Below are positions 26,190 through 34,889 of a stretch of DNA of 64,000 bases, piece by piece. The position numbers and the translations under genes are program-made. This DNA is from Mycobacterium gordonae (GTDB lineage: Bacteria > Actinomycetota > Actinomycetes > Mycobacteriales > Mycobacteriaceae): assembly GCF_017086405.1 (NCBI RefSeq), contig NZ_CP070973.1, positions 5,736,739 through 5,800,738 on the forward strand. Direction: 5' to 3'. The notes beneath the pieces were generated by a model. That model did no database searches. It had not been told where the DNA came from and was given only the letters and a program-made list of their open reading frames with translations. Numbering within the stretch: the first letter of the stretch is position 1; every line of letters starts with the position of its first letter.

Positions 26190-26700
26190 TTGCGGTGGCA
26201 GAGAAGTGGGTAACCAGTCCAGATCACTCAACACCGCACTCGCGAAGGTTGGCTGTATTGCCGCGCGGTTCTCGATGCACTCAGCCGCCGGATCGTGGGC
26301 TGGTCGATAAATCACGTGCGGACTCCACGTTAGTAGTCAACGCATTGGACATGGCCATCCGCAACCGTCGCCCGGCCACCGGGGGAATAGTGCATGCCGA
26401 TCACGGAACCCAGTTCACCTCTTGGGTTTTCGGCGAGAAGATCCGCGCGGCTGGACTAGTGCCGTCTTTCGGCTCGATCGGTGACGGACTGGACAATGCC
26501 ATGATGGAAAGCTTCTGGTCATGCAGATCGAGCTGCTCAACCGCCAGAACTGGAAGACCCGCGTCGAGCTGGCCAACGCGATCTTCGACTACCTCGAAAT
26601 CTTCCACAACCGCCGACGCCGCCACTCCGCGCTGGACTACCGCACCCCGGTCGAATACGAACTATCCTTCACCAACAACACCCTCACCGCCGTCAGTTAG
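26190..26700 (+). mobile_element. Decayed IS3-family transposase (OrfB) remnant
   Basis: The DNA encodes the C-terminal integrase-core part of an IS3-type OrfB, but in three reading frames. First comes QITQHRTREGWLYCRAVLDA LSRRIVGWSI, then in a shifted frame DKSRADSTLVVNALDMAIRN, HADHGTQFTSWVF and SFGSIGDGLDNAMMESFW. A third frame follows with MQIELLNRQNWKTRVELANA and RRRRHSALDYRTPVEYE, ending at a stop at 26700. DDE-motif residues (D of HADHG, E of MMESFW) survive, but at least two frameshifts destroy function. The 5' part and terminal inverted repeats are not visible. M. tuberculosis Rv0850, next to the homologous MFS gene, is also a transposase fragment. Confidence 0.85.
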
Positions 26701-26789
26701 TCACGGAAGATGGAACCCAACGGATGGGTCAGGTCAAAACTGTCACCTATTCGTGCAGCAGACCCAATCACCGCGCACAGGTCGACGCG

Positions 26790-28055
26790 TCACTGCGTTG
26801 CCGGCTCGTCTTCGGCGCTCACCGCCACGTCCTGCGGCCGAAGGTGGTGGGTTGAGTCCAGGCGGCGCAGACCCAGTGCGGCGAGGATGCCCACGAGTGT
26901 CAGTCCCGCCCAGACGAGCTCGACCATGCCTGCTTGCCGCGCCGCGCCCATGATGGCGCCGGTAGCCAGGTTTCCCAGCAGAATCCCGACGCCGATGACG
27001 GTGTTGTAGAAGCCGTAATGCGTGGCCGGCAAGCGACCTCCGGCCAGTCTCATTACCGTGTCCATTTCGAAGGGGAAGACGGCGGCAGAGCCGATGGCCA
27101 GCATGATCGCCGACCCCAGGAGGGCGGCGACGGACGCAGTCGTCCCGAACCGGTCGGATAACAACGTCAGGGGCACGAATGCCGCTGCCAGGACGGTCAA
27201 CCCGACCGACAGGCTACGCCCGGGTCCCCACTGCACCCCGAACCAACTCGTGATGCGCATTTGTCCGGCGACGGCCACAAGAGCGGAAAGAACGAAAATA
27301 GTCGCCACCAATGCGGATTGATGGCGCGGTGACAGGATCGCCGCCTGCATCGGCAACGCGAGATAAACCTGGAAAGACAACACGTAAGAGCCGATCATCG
27401 CCGCCGCGAACAGCAGGAAGGACCGATTGGCGACCACCGATCGCCAGTCGTCGAGAACGGTCCCTTCTGCCGGTGCGGGATCGGCGCGGTGCGGAGGCAG
27501 GGCGCACAGTTGCGCTGCGGTGAGTACCGCGAACACCGCCGCGGCGGCGGCGGCCGTGACCCGAAAGTCGATGGCGAGCAACATGATTCCAACCAACGGG
27601 CCGAGCAGGATACCCGCCTGGTAGAAGACGTTGAACACTGCAAACGCCTCGACTCGGCGTTCGCTTGCCTCGGCGGCCAGATAGGCACGCACCGCCGGAT
27701 TGAACAGTGCGCCGGCGAAACCGGTGGCCGCAGACGCCACGAGTACCACGGGAAGAGAGTGGGCCACCACCAGCAACGCGAAACCGCCGGTACGCAGCAG
27801 ACAACCGACCACGATCAGCGGCTTGTAGCCAAGGCGGTCGGCGAGGGTTCCCCCGACGATGAACATGCCCTGCTGCGAAAAGTTCCGGACTCCCAAGACC
27901 AAGCCGACCGCCCACGCCGCCATCCCGAGAGGTCCGGCGAGATAATCGGCCAGATACGGCATCAACATGTAGAAGCCGACGTTGATCCCGAATTGGTTGA
28001 TCATCAGCATCCGACTGGGCCAGTCGAAGCTGCGGAACTGCGCGATGAAGTCCAT
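26790..28055 (-). CDS. MFS transporter (Rv0849-like)
   Basis: A 421-residue, 12-helix major facilitator protein. The loop 2-3 motif is ADRLGYKPLIVVGCLLRTGG, and the N-terminal half has ATGFAGALFNPAVRAYLAAE. It matches the drug/metabolite exporter type of MdtH-like MFS proteins, and its order after lpqS and cysK2 reproduces Rv0847-Rv0848-Rv0849 of M. tuberculosis. That operon belongs to the copper-responsive RicR regulon. The transported molecule is unknown. The start is 7 bp after the cysK2 stop. Confidence 0.9.
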   Translation of the reverse strand: MDFIAQFRSFDWPSRMLMINQFGINVGFYMLMPYLADYLAGPLGMAAWAVGLVLGVRNFSQQGMFIVGGTLADRLGYKPLIVVGCLLRTGGFALLVVAHSLPVVLVASAATGFAGALFNPAVRAYLAAEASERRVEAFAVFNVFYQAGILLGPLVGIMLLAIDFRVTAAAAAAVFAVLTAAQLCALPPHRADPAPAEGTVLDDWRSVVANRSFLLFAAAMIGSYVLSFQVYLALPMQAAILSPRHQSALVATIFVLSALVAVAGQMRITSWFGVQWGPGRSLSVGLTVLAAAFVPLTLLSDRFGTTASVAALLGSAIMLAIGSAAVFPFEMDTVMRLAGGRLPATHYGFYNTVIGVGILLGNLATGAIMGAARQAGMVELVWAGLTLVGILAALGLRRLDSTHHLRPQDVAVSAEDEPATQ

Positions 28056-28062
28056 TACCGCA

Positions 28063-29247
28063 TCACCGAGTGGGATCGATCACCGTGGAGCACCGCGTCC
28101 ACGACTGCACCACCCGTTCGGAAGGTCGCGCAATGACGGCCGGTTCGGTCGGCGGCGCCACGTCGAGCAGATCGTGCTGGCGGCAGTAGTCGTCGTTGTA
28201 GATGGTGTCGAAGTAACGCAAGGGCCCGTCGGGGAAGATCGCGGCGACGCACGTTCCGGCCGGGTGAGTGCGGGCAGCCCAGCCAGCGACCAGCGCTACC
28301 GCGCCGACACTCCAGCCGCCACTGGAGTAGTGCGTGCTCGCCAGCGCGCGACAGGCCCACACCGCCTCTGCCGGAGCCACCCAGTGCACTTCCGCGAAAG
28401 CGGTGTAGTCGACGTTGCGCGGATAGATGCTCGAGCCCAGCCCACGCATCAACCGCTTTGCGGCCGCCGGTTGGCCGAAAATCGTCGAGCCGACGGAGTC
28501 CACCCCAATCAACTTGAGGTCGGGGTTGAATCGGCGCAACGCCCGCGCGACACCCGCCGAATGACCACCGGTTCCCACCGAGCACACCAGGACGTCGACC
28601 TTGCCCAACTGGTCGACGAGTTCGTCGGCAAGGGGCCGGTACGCATCGACGTTGTCGGGGTTGTTGTATTGATCGGGGTTCCAGGTCCGCGGATCTGAAG
28701 CCATCAGTTCGGCCACCCGGTCCTTGCGGGCCTGTTGCCATCCCCCCGACGGATGTGGCTTGGTGACCACATCGACTTCCGCCCCGTATGCCGCAAGCAT
28801 GCGCTGCACGATCGGCTCCATGCCGGGGTCGGTGACCAGGGTGACCGGGTGGCCGTACACCTGCCCAGCCAAAGCCAGACCCAAACCCAATGTCCCACTT
28901 GTCGATTCAACAATACGACCGCCCGGCCGCAGGTCCCCGCGCGCCCGGGCGCGTTCGACCATGTGCAGGGCGGGACGGTCCTTGATCCCACCGGGATTAT
29001 TGCCCTCCAGCTTGGCCCAGAAGCCGCGGCCGTCGGCACCGAACGGGGCCCCGACCCGCACGACCTGGGTGTCGCCAACCAAGGCTCGGGCCTGGCGGTT
29101 AGCGGTGGCGGTCGGAGCGCACCTGCCGGAGTTCACCCGGGACGCAGTCCGCTGCGCCACGCTTGAGCGCCAGAAGTGGCGGCGCTCGGCAGAGTCACGG
29201 GACAGTTCGAAACGTTCGCAGTTTTCCAGGGACAGAAGATTGTTCAT
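28063..29247 (-). CDS. cysK2: S-sulfocysteine / cysteine synthase family enzyme CysK2
   Basis: A 394-residue PLP enzyme of the cysteine synthase/cystathionine beta-synthase family. The PLP lysine lies in EGNNPGGIKDRPALHM; the asparagine/substrate loop is ESTSGTLGLGLALAG, and the phosphate loop is CSVGTGGHSAGVARAL. CysK2 of M. tuberculosis (Rv0848) makes S-sulfocysteine from O-phosphoserine and thiosulfate. The gene order lpqS-cysK2-MFS is conserved. Transcription probably starts at the RicR box upstream of lpqS, 565 bp away. Some 60 N-terminal residues precede the core, as in that family. Confidence 0.92.
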   Translation of the reverse strand: MNNLLSLENCERFELSRDSAERRHFWRSSVAQRTASRVNSGRCAPTATANRQARALVGDTQVVRVGAPFGADGRGFWAKLEGNNPGGIKDRPALHMVERARARGDLRPGGRIVESTSGTLGLGLALAGQVYGHPVTLVTDPGMEPIVQRMLAAYGAEVDVVTKPHPSGGWQQARKDRVAELMASDPRTWNPDQYNNPDNVDAYRPLADELVDQLGKVDVLVCSVGTGGHSAGVARALRRFNPDLKLIGVDSVGSTIFGQPAAAKRLMRGLGSSIYPRNVDYTAFAEVHWVAPAEAVWACRALASTHYSSGGWSVGAVALVAGWAARTHPAGTCVAAIFPDGPLRYFDTIYNDDYCRQHDLLDVAPPTEPAVIARPSERVVQSWTRCSTVIDPTR

Positions 29248-29344
29248 GATCGTCGCTTTCGTCGGTGGTCACCTGGGGTGACCCTGATATCGGTCAGCTG
29301 TCATCGGGTCGTGTGTCCATGCACGACGACCAGACGCTGAACGA

Positions 29345-29782
29345 TCAGCGACGAGATACGCAGAAACGCGTCGAAATGTCTTGCCCAACAGGCGCAGAAG
29401 CGAATGTGCTCGGCGGCCCCCGGCCCGCTGGCGGGACCAGACTGGCCGGCATGGTGGTGATCGCGACAACCGCGGCCGCGACGCCGAGCGGAACCAAGGT
29501 GGTCGATGAACGTGGTAGGACCGCAGTCGCGAGTTCGTTGTGGCAGTCCGTCGACGAGCCGTCCAACAGGTGCGCGTGGTCGATGACCATCGAGACTTCA
29601 CCGCCCAGCGAAGACAGCAGTGCATGCGGCGGGTGCGGTGCGTGAGATTCGGGGTGCAGCATCGCGGAGTGCCCGACGAGGAGGACCAGTAGCGCCACCA
29701 GGACCGCGGCGGCCGGCGAACGCCAGCGCGGCTGCTCGCCGAAGGCCCTGCCGGTCCGCGTCGGGGTTGGCACGGGCACCAT
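29345..29782 (-). CDS. lpqS: LpqS-like copper-responsive exported protein
   Basis: About 146 residues, with an N-terminal hydrophobic segment (AAAVLVALLVLLVGHSAMLH) preceded by basic residues. A His-rich stretch (PESHAPHPPH), a VIDHAHLLD motif and the family's C-terminal end (VGQDISTRFCVSRR) follow. M. tuberculosis LpqS (Rv0847) shares the VLPRS and TRFCLARR elements, from memory. There is no clear lipobox Cys here, so lipidation is doubtful. The start is placed at 29782; upstream in-frame ATGs fall on or past the RicR box. It heads the lpqS-cysK2-MFS operon. Confidence 0.8.
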   Translation of the reverse strand: MVPVPTPTRTGRAFGEQPRWRSPAAAVLVALLVLLVGHSAMLHPESHAPHPPHALLSSLGGEVSMVIDHAHLLDGSSTDCHNELATAVLPRSSTTLVPLGVAAAVVAITTMPASLVPPAGRGPPSTFASAPVGQDISTRFCVSRR

Positions 29783-29811
29783 CACCTCGCCGGCCGCCCG
29801 TAAGTCCCACA

Positions 29812-29826
29812 TACCCCCATAGGGTA
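29812..29826. promoter_or_regulatory. RicR box upstream of lpqS
   Basis: An exact TACCC-N5-GGGTA palindrome (spacer CCATA) lies 30 bp upstream of the lpqS start. This is the published RicR operator consensus in M. tuberculosis, where RicR represses lpqS, mymT, mmcO and others until copper binds. Confidence 0.9.
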
Positions 29827-29894
29827 CCCCCGGGATGGCGCGGCGACAACCACGCGTCGGTTGCGGTTGGTTCGCACGATGCGGTTTCATCCCG

Positions 29895-31022
29895 TTATCC
29901 GATGGCCGGCCAGCGCGGCACCATCGCGGGTCGTTCGAGAAATCTCGGGTCAGGCACCATGCCGGCTACACCGCGTCCGGTCGGACCCGCCAACGGCAGC
30001 CCGCCGAGCATGCTTGCTGGCCCATCGGTGGCCGCCACCGCAGCGCCGGGACTGGTGCCCGCCAACGCCGCCGCTGCCCTGTCCGGAATGGCGGTCGTCC
30101 ACGGCTGCGGCACCGACAACGCACCGACCAGGCCCGCCCGGCCGACACCGGCCGCCACCGCCGCTCTGCTACCTGCCATACCCGCTCCGAGCGGGCCCGA
30201 ACTCATCCCGCCGGCGACCGCCGGTGCCAGTGCGGCGGTGGCGGCGGGGAGCAGACCTTTGAGCTTTTCGGCAGTCGACAGACCGGCACTGGCTATCCAC
30301 GCGCTCGAGCTTGTCACCGACAGCAGCGGAGTCACCGAACTCAGCGCCGACCCGGACAGCACCGGCGAGGCGAGTTGCTCTAACGCCGTCGGCAGCGCCG
30401 ACGTCAGCTGACCGAGAACCGCCTGAACGTCCGACCCGGCTGCATCTCCGGCCGTTTGTGCCACCACGGCGCCCTGCTGGGCCAACCCCGACAGATCGAC
30501 GGTCTGGTGCGGTGAGGTGAACGGCGTCAGCCTTGATGCCGCCGCCGAAGATCCGGCGTAGCCGTACATCGCTGCGGCATCCTGGGCCCACATCTCGGCG
30601 TACTGGGCCTCGGCGGCCGCGATGGCCGCGGAGTTCTGCCCAAAGATGTTGGTGGCGACGAGTGCCATCAACAAGCTGCGGTTGGCGGCAATGACCGGCG
30701 GCGGCACCGTTGCCGCAAACGCCGCCGCGTAGCACCCCGCGGCGGCCCGGGCCTGATCGGCGGCCTCCTCGGCGTGGGCGGCCGCGGTGGTCATCCATGC
30801 CACATACGGGGCAACCGCCGCAGCCATCGACGTCGACGCCGGACCGTGCCATGACAAGGCGCCTAATCGAGCGATGACGGCCGCGTAAGAGGTTGCCGCT
30901 GAACTCAACTCAGCCGCCAAATGTTCCCAACCTGTCGCGGCGGTCAGCAACGGCGCCGAGCCGGGGCCGCAATACATTCGAGCGGAGTTGATCTCCGGTG
31001 GGAGTATCCCGAAGTCCATCAA
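29895..31022 (-). CDS. PPE family protein, PPE-SVP type
   Basis: A 375-residue PPE protein. The PPE domain (about residues 1-175) begins MMDFGILPPEINSARMYCGP and contains the characteristic ALSWHGPAS (WxG turn) and ATVPPPVIAANRSLL. The SVP signature LVGALSVPQPWTTAIPDRAA is near residue 310. PPE proteins pair with PE proteins and are exported by ESX systems; no PE gene is adjacent, so the partner is elsewhere. The gene sits between two LpqS-like genes, each with a RicR box. It is 213 bp downstream of the second one and could be read from that promoter. Confidence 0.92.
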   Translation of the reverse strand: MMDFGILPPEINSARMYCGPGSAPLLTAATGWEHLAAELSSAATSYAAVIARLGALSWHGPASTSMAAAVAPYVAWMTTAAAHAEEAADQARAAAGCYAAAFAATVPPPVIAANRSLLMALVATNIFGQNSAAIAAAEAQYAEMWAQDAAAMYGYAGSSAAASRLTPFTSPHQTVDLSGLAQQGAVVAQTAGDAAGSDVQAVLGQLTSALPTALEQLASPVLSGSALSSVTPLLSVTSSSAWIASAGLSTAEKLKGLLPAATAALAPAVAGGMSSGPLGAGMAGSRAAVAAGVGRAGLVGALSVPQPWTTAIPDRAAAALAGTSPGAAVAATDGPASMLGGLPLAGPTGRGVAGMVPDPRFLERPAMVPRWPAIG

Positions 31023-31235
31023 AGTTCCTTGACGGGCGACCGTGGCTGCGGGGGCCCGACGTGCGCGGCAGAGTGGCCATAGAGCTTGCAGCTCAACGGG
31101 TTCACTGCGCCGGCAGACACCGTGCCAACCATGTGGTCGTCGCTTCTTGGGCCGCGACGTGGGGCGCGCGGACGTTGACGTGGGCCCAGGTTCACCGGCC
31201 GTCGCGGCATGGCGCCGCGGCCGGAGGATGACCGA

Positions 31236-31682
31236 TCAGCGTCGAGCGAGACAGAACAGGGTCAGCAGGGCTCGGCCGGATCCGTGTGCCGCCAGGGCAC
31301 CAGGCGGCCCGCGTCCGGCCGGTGCCAACAGCTTCGCCTGCCGATTCCTGACGAATAATCCCGCCAGAACGCCACCAAGCAGCAGCAAGGGGGTGGAGGG
31401 CGACCGGGGAAGCGCGGCGGTCGCTAAGAGCTTGGACGCCTTGCATATTGACTTGCCACCGAGGAGCAGCGGCTGATGGGCGGGGCCCGCGGCCTTGGTC
31501 CCCACTGACGACAGCAGCGGCGCCGCGGAGTGAGGCGGCTGAGCCCCGGAGCGCAACGGGACGCAGTGCCCGATCACCGCCAGCAGCGCCACGGCGGCCG
31601 CCACTACGGCGAAGAACAGCAACCGGGCAGGCTGATAGGCCCCGATACGTCGGACATCCGACCATTCTCGGACAGGGCCCAT
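31236..31682 (-). CDS. Second LpqS-like exported protein
   Basis: 148 residues with a hydrophobic N-terminal helix (RLLFFAVVAAAVALLAVIGH), then the conserved LpqS-like elements LLATAALPRSPSTPLLLLGG, LLAPAGRGPPGALAA and the C-terminal LLTLFCLARR. It aligns with the LpqS-like protein at 29345-29782 along its length, so the two are paralogues. The ATG overlaps the edge of a RicR box, so the transcript is nearly leaderless or starts from a different codon. The His-rich motif of the other copy is missing (PPHSAAP remains). Confidence 0.75.
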   Translation of the reverse strand: MGPVREWSDVRRIGAYQPARLLFFAVVAAAVALLAVIGHCVPLRSGAQPPHSAAPLLSSVGTKAAGPAHQPLLLGGKSICKASKLLATAALPRSPSTPLLLLGGVLAGLFVRNRQAKLLAPAGRGPPGALAAHGSGRALLTLFCLARR

Positions 31683-31696
31683 ACCCCCAGAGGGTA
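31682..31696. promoter_or_regulatory. RicR box upstream of the second lpqS-like gene
   Basis: An exact TACCC-N5-GGGTA palindrome with spacer CCAGA, sharing 14 of 15 positions with the box at 29812-29826. It abuts the start codon of the second LpqS-like gene. Confidence 0.88.
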
Positions 31697-31823
31697 CAGC
31701 ATCCCGCGGCCGTTCCCAATGGTGGCATGGAGCCTGCGTCGAGGGCGGCAGCTACTCGCGCAAACTCGCCTCCGGCGCAGGATCAACACGGCCGCGGACT
31801 ACCTTCGCGGCGCCGGACGCTGA

Positions 31824-32558
31824 CTACCCCGGCGGCGCCGCGCCGGCCGCGTCCTGCAGCACCTGTTGCAACTTGGTCAGCGGATCGCCTTCGGTCGGGT
31901 CGAGCCGGCGCGGCGGGATCTCCCGGCCGTCGGGTGATACGGCGACCGGCAGCGGGAGCGCTACCGGGGGCGGCGGAGGTGGTGGCGGCGCGGCCGGCGG
32001 GGCCGCCGGCGGGCCGGAGTTCAACGCATTCCGCTTGTCCGCCAACCGTTTTTCGGCGTCGCGGCGGATCGCCTGCCGCTGCGTGTCCGGATCGGTGTTG
32101 TCGGCGAAACAGACCCGCGGCGCGTCTGCGATGACGGTCAGCGCGCTGCCATAACGTTCGTCGGCGCGTGACCGGTCGCCGGCTGCCGCGGCACCGTCAC
32201 CCTGGGTTTCGCGGACCAGTTCGAGATTGACCCGCACCGGGCACGAGTCTGCGGCGTCGGTGCGGGCCAGCGCGGCGACGAAATCCCTGTCGGCGTCCTC
32301 GAGCCGGCCGTCGAGTACGGCGGCGGCGCCCGCGGCGAACGGCGCCTTCGCCGGCTCCACCACATTGGCCACGCCGAGCACCGCCGCATCGTCGCGCACG
32401 GCGCCACCATCACCGCGCTCGAAAGCGGACACCGCCGAATCTCCGGCCAGGACAACCGATATCAGCTTCACCATGACCAGCACCAAGAGAAGGACCAACG
32501 GCGCCGAGTAGGTCAGCAGCCGGCGTCGCAGCCGCAATCGTTCGGGGCGCCGCGTCAT
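31824..32558 (-). CDS. Membrane-anchored TPR-like protein, last gene of MoxR/VWA operon
   Basis: A 244-residue protein: basic N-terminus, one membrane helix (LLTYSAPLVLLLVLVMVKLI SVV, about 14-36), then helical hairpins resembling TPR units (AKAPFAAGAAAVLDGRLEDA, DRDFVAALARTDAADSCPVR, LELVRETQGDGAAAAGDRSR). The tail is Pro-rich (PAAPPAAPPPPPPPP). In MoxR-associated operons the terminal gene is often such a BatE-like TPR protein, which fits. The 5' end overlaps the VWA gene by 4 bp. Confidence 0.75.
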   Translation of the reverse strand: MTRRPERLRLRRRLLTYSAPLVLLLVLVMVKLISVVLAGDSAVSAFERGDGGAVRDDAAVLGVANVVEPAKAPFAAGAAAVLDGRLEDADRDFVAALARTDAADSCPVRVNLELVRETQGDGAAAAGDRSRADERYGSALTVIADAPRVCFADNTDPDTQRQAIRRDAEKRLADKRNALNSGPPAAPPAAPPPPPPPPVALPLPVAVSPDGREIPPRRLDPTEGDPLTKLQQVLQDAAGAAPPG

Positions 32559-33463
32559 GCCGCGTCCCGCCGGGTGAGACGGGCGCGCCGGAACTCGCGC
32601 ACCGACAGGTAGATCTCGCTCAGCAGCAGAGCCGCGGCGAGACTCGCAGGCAGCCAGTACAACTCGAGCAGCGCGCCGGCCTCCTCGCGGGTGCCGGCGG
32701 CGCTCGGCCGGTCGGGCAGCTCCGGCGCAAAGGGCTGACCGGGTTCCCGGTGCTCATACGGCACGACGAGCTGGCCTGCCAGCTTCCGTAATTCGGCTTC
32801 GTCGATGGCGTCGGCGCTGCCGTACCCCAACACCGCTCCGCCGTCGACCGATCCGCTGTTGAAGTCGCCCTGCGGGGCACTCGATCCGGGAGCACCGGAC
32901 CCGAAGTACAGCACAACATTTCGGGTACCGGGATACAGCTGGGCCGCTTGAATGAGCTGATAGCGCAGCACATTGCTCGCTGCCGCAGCGTCGACGTCTC
33001 GTTCCGCATTCGGGCCCCCGCGGTAGGAATCCAGAGCGGCGATGGTGGGACGCAGACTCCAGACGTCTTCGGACAGCGGCCAGTCCAGCGTGGCCCGCGC
33101 GGCGAAGTCGATGAGGGCGTACCGCGCCGCCGGATACTTTTTGATCAATGTCGCGATGTCCTCGCGCATGCCCGCAACCACAGCCGAGTCCACCGACCGA
33201 TCGACTACCAGGAAGACGTTGAGGTTCGTACCGGCGGCCGGGGTCGTTCCCCCGCGTGTCTTGTCGTCGCGCAGCGCGGGTCGGGTCGAGGCGGTGATCA
33301 CCAACAACACCGCCAGCGTCACACCACTCCAACGCAGCACCGTGCGCCCGCGCCGCGCACCCGCCGATAACAGCACCTGACGCAGCGCCACCAGGCGCGC
33401 CAAGACCAGCGCACCGGCGACGACGGCGAGTATCGGCCAGGGCAGCACCGGTTGGAACGTCAT
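32555..33463 (-). CDS. VWA-type membrane protein (BatA/BatB-like)
   Basis: A 302-residue protein with a first helix (LPWPILAVVAGALVLARLVA), a second helix (WSGVTLAVLLVITASTRPAL), a von Willebrand factor A-like domain (LNVFLVVDRSVDSAVVAGMR, ARYALIDFAAR, YPGTRNVVLYFGSG) and a C-terminal helix. The MIDAS DxSxS is altered to DRSVDS. VWA proteins in MoxR operons act as partners of the AAA+ ATPase. It overlaps both neighbours by 4 bp. Confidence 0.85.
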   Translation of the reverse strand: MTFQPVLPWPILAVVAGALVLARLVALRQVLLSAGARRGRTVLRWSGVTLAVLLVITASTRPALRDDKTRGGTTPAAGTNLNVFLVVDRSVDSAVVAGMREDIATLIKKYPAARYALIDFAARATLDWPLSEDVWSLRPTIAALDSYRGGPNAERDVDAAAASNVLRYQLIQAAQLYPGTRNVVLYFGSGAPGSSAPQGDFNSGSVDGGAVLGYGSADAIDEAELRKLAGQLVVPYEHREPGQPFAPELPDRPSAAGTREEAGALLELYWLPASLAAALLLSEIYLSVREFRRARLTRRDAA

Positions 33464-34425
33464 CGGCGCAACCCCATCAGCGCCACCGAGAGCACCGTCG
33501 CCGCGAACAGCGCGATGGCCAGTGGCACCACCGGTGCGTCGGTGGCGTCCGCCTTCGCGATCGCGCCGTTGCGCGCCGACCCGTGGTGCGCCCGGATACC
33601 GTCGAGGGCGTCCGGGACCGATCCCGGGGCGAGGTACCGACCACCGGTCTGCTCGGTCAGGGCAAGCAAGGAACCGCTCTTCGGCGACGGGGCAGTGTCG
33701 ATGACATTGAACTGGACCCCGGCCCGCTCGGCCAACTCCCGCACCGCGCTGCCGGTGAACAACGCTGCCCGCTGCTCACCGGCAACGCGCAGGTCGGACG
33801 GTCCCAGATAGACCACCGAGCGTCGATGCGTGCCGCGTTGCTCGAAGTTGGGAAAACCCGCGATACACAGTGCCAGAACATCTTCCACGCTGGTTGCGTA
33901 GTCCGTGTACGGCACCGCCGGGGCAAACGACGCCGACTGCAGCCTGGGTGCGCGGGCGTACTCGCCGAAGCGCGACACCGCGTACTGATGGTCGCGGGTC
34001 AGCGGTACCAACCGGCGGTTGATCGACGTCAGGCCGATGCGTTGGCTCTGCGGCGCCGAGCCCGTCTGTTGCGCAAAGTAGTCGAGCAGTTCGACCGTCG
34101 CACGATCCGCCAACGGCTGTCCCACGCACAGCATGATGTCCTCGGCGGGAGTGGCGGCGAATTCCTCGTCGGCCGCGGTCGGCCGTGCGGCCGTCCAGGT
34201 GGCAGCGCCGAACATGACGGTCAGCACCACCAGGGTCACGATCGTCGAGAGTGAGCGCAGCCGAGCCACTTTGGCGTACTCGGGCAGCCGGGTCAGGCGT
34301 GCGATGTTGGCCAGCGGACGTAACCGCCGGCGGGCGGCGGTCATGGGCAGCACCGCGGCCAGCACCACGACGACGACGACGCATCCTGTTCCGATGGCCG
34401 CTACCGGCCACCACCTCACGTCCAC
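33460..34425 (-). CDS. VWA-like membrane protein
   Basis: A 321-residue protein starting at GTG 34425 (VDVRWWPVAAIGTGCVVVVV). The open frame extends further upstream but that part lies inside the previous gene. Two N-terminal membrane helices are followed by a VWA-like fold (AEDIMLCVGQPLADRATVEL, THRRSVVYLGPSDL, FNVIDTAPSPKSGSLLALTE, GGRYLAPGSVPDALDGI) and a final helix (VVPLAIALFAATVLSVALMG). The start overlaps the end of the upstream gene by 10 bp. Its partner is probably the adjacent VWA protein. Confidence 0.8.
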   Translation of the reverse strand: MDVRWWPVAAIGTGCVVVVVVLAAVLPMTAARRRLRPLANIARLTRLPEYAKVARLRSLSTIVTLVVLTVMFGAATWTAARPTAADEEFAATPAEDIMLCVGQPLADRATVELLDYFAQQTGSAPQSQRIGLTSINRRLVPLTRDHQYAVSRFGEYARAPRLQSASFAPAVPYTDYATSVEDVLALCIAGFPNFEQRGTHRRSVVYLGPSDLRVAGEQRAALFTGSAVRELAERAGVQFNVIDTAPSPKSGSLLALTEQTGGRYLAPGSVPDALDGIRAHHGSARNGAIAKADATDAPVVPLAIALFAATVLSVALMGLRR

Positions 34426-34889
34426 GAGCGGATCAGTTCTTGCGCCATGGGACTCACGTCGGCGACGTCGACAGTCGTCTCGGCGTTGAACTGCGCGTCG
34501 TCCAGCAGAGTCAGCAGCGGTGCGGCCGCGTCGAGTTGGCCGTCGGCCAGGGCCCCGACGTGCAGATACTGGGCCTTGGTACCGGTCGCCTGATCCAGGA
34601 AGCTGCGCACCGTGCGACTGATCGCCGCGCAGGCCCGCGGCGTCGACAACCGCCCGGCGCGGTGTTCGTCGGCGAAGCGGGAAACGCGCCAGGCGAAGCG
34701 TTCGCGGATCACCCGGGCATGCACCCGGCGCACCACGGGGATGCGCCGCAGCTGGTGTGACGGCAGCGTCCACACGAAAACGCCTGCGTACCAAGCGATG
34801 ACGGCCAGCGCCAGGAGCACGGCCGATACCAGCCACCAGGACGAGTAGGGCTGCGGACCGAAGACGTGGTGCAGCAGGTCATCCGGCAC
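34416..34889 (-). CDS. Single-pass membrane protein of the MoxR operon
   Basis: 157 residues, with a membrane helix (WWLVSAVLLALAVIAWYAGV) followed by a basic cytoplasmic domain (HQLRRIPVVRRVHARVIRER) and a helical C-terminus (AISRTVRSFLDQATGT). Its position between DUF58 and VWA genes matches the DUF4381-type accessory gene of MoxR/Bat operons, but sequence resemblance is weak. It overlaps the DUF58 gene by 11 bp. Confidence 0.75.
   Translation of the reverse strand: MPDDLLHHVFGPQPYSSWWLVSAVLLALAVIAWYAGVFVWTLPSHQLRRIPVVRRVHARVIRERFAWRVSRFADEHRAGRLSTPRACAAISRTVRSFLDQATGTKAQYLHVGALADGQLDAAAPLLTLLDDAQFNAETTVDVADVSPMAQELIRSWT

Noticed and set aside
31019..31210. 63-codon minus-strand ORF between lpqS-like and PPE genes
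   Set aside because: Pro/Arg-rich with no coding pattern, and it overlaps the PPE start; probably leader sequence.
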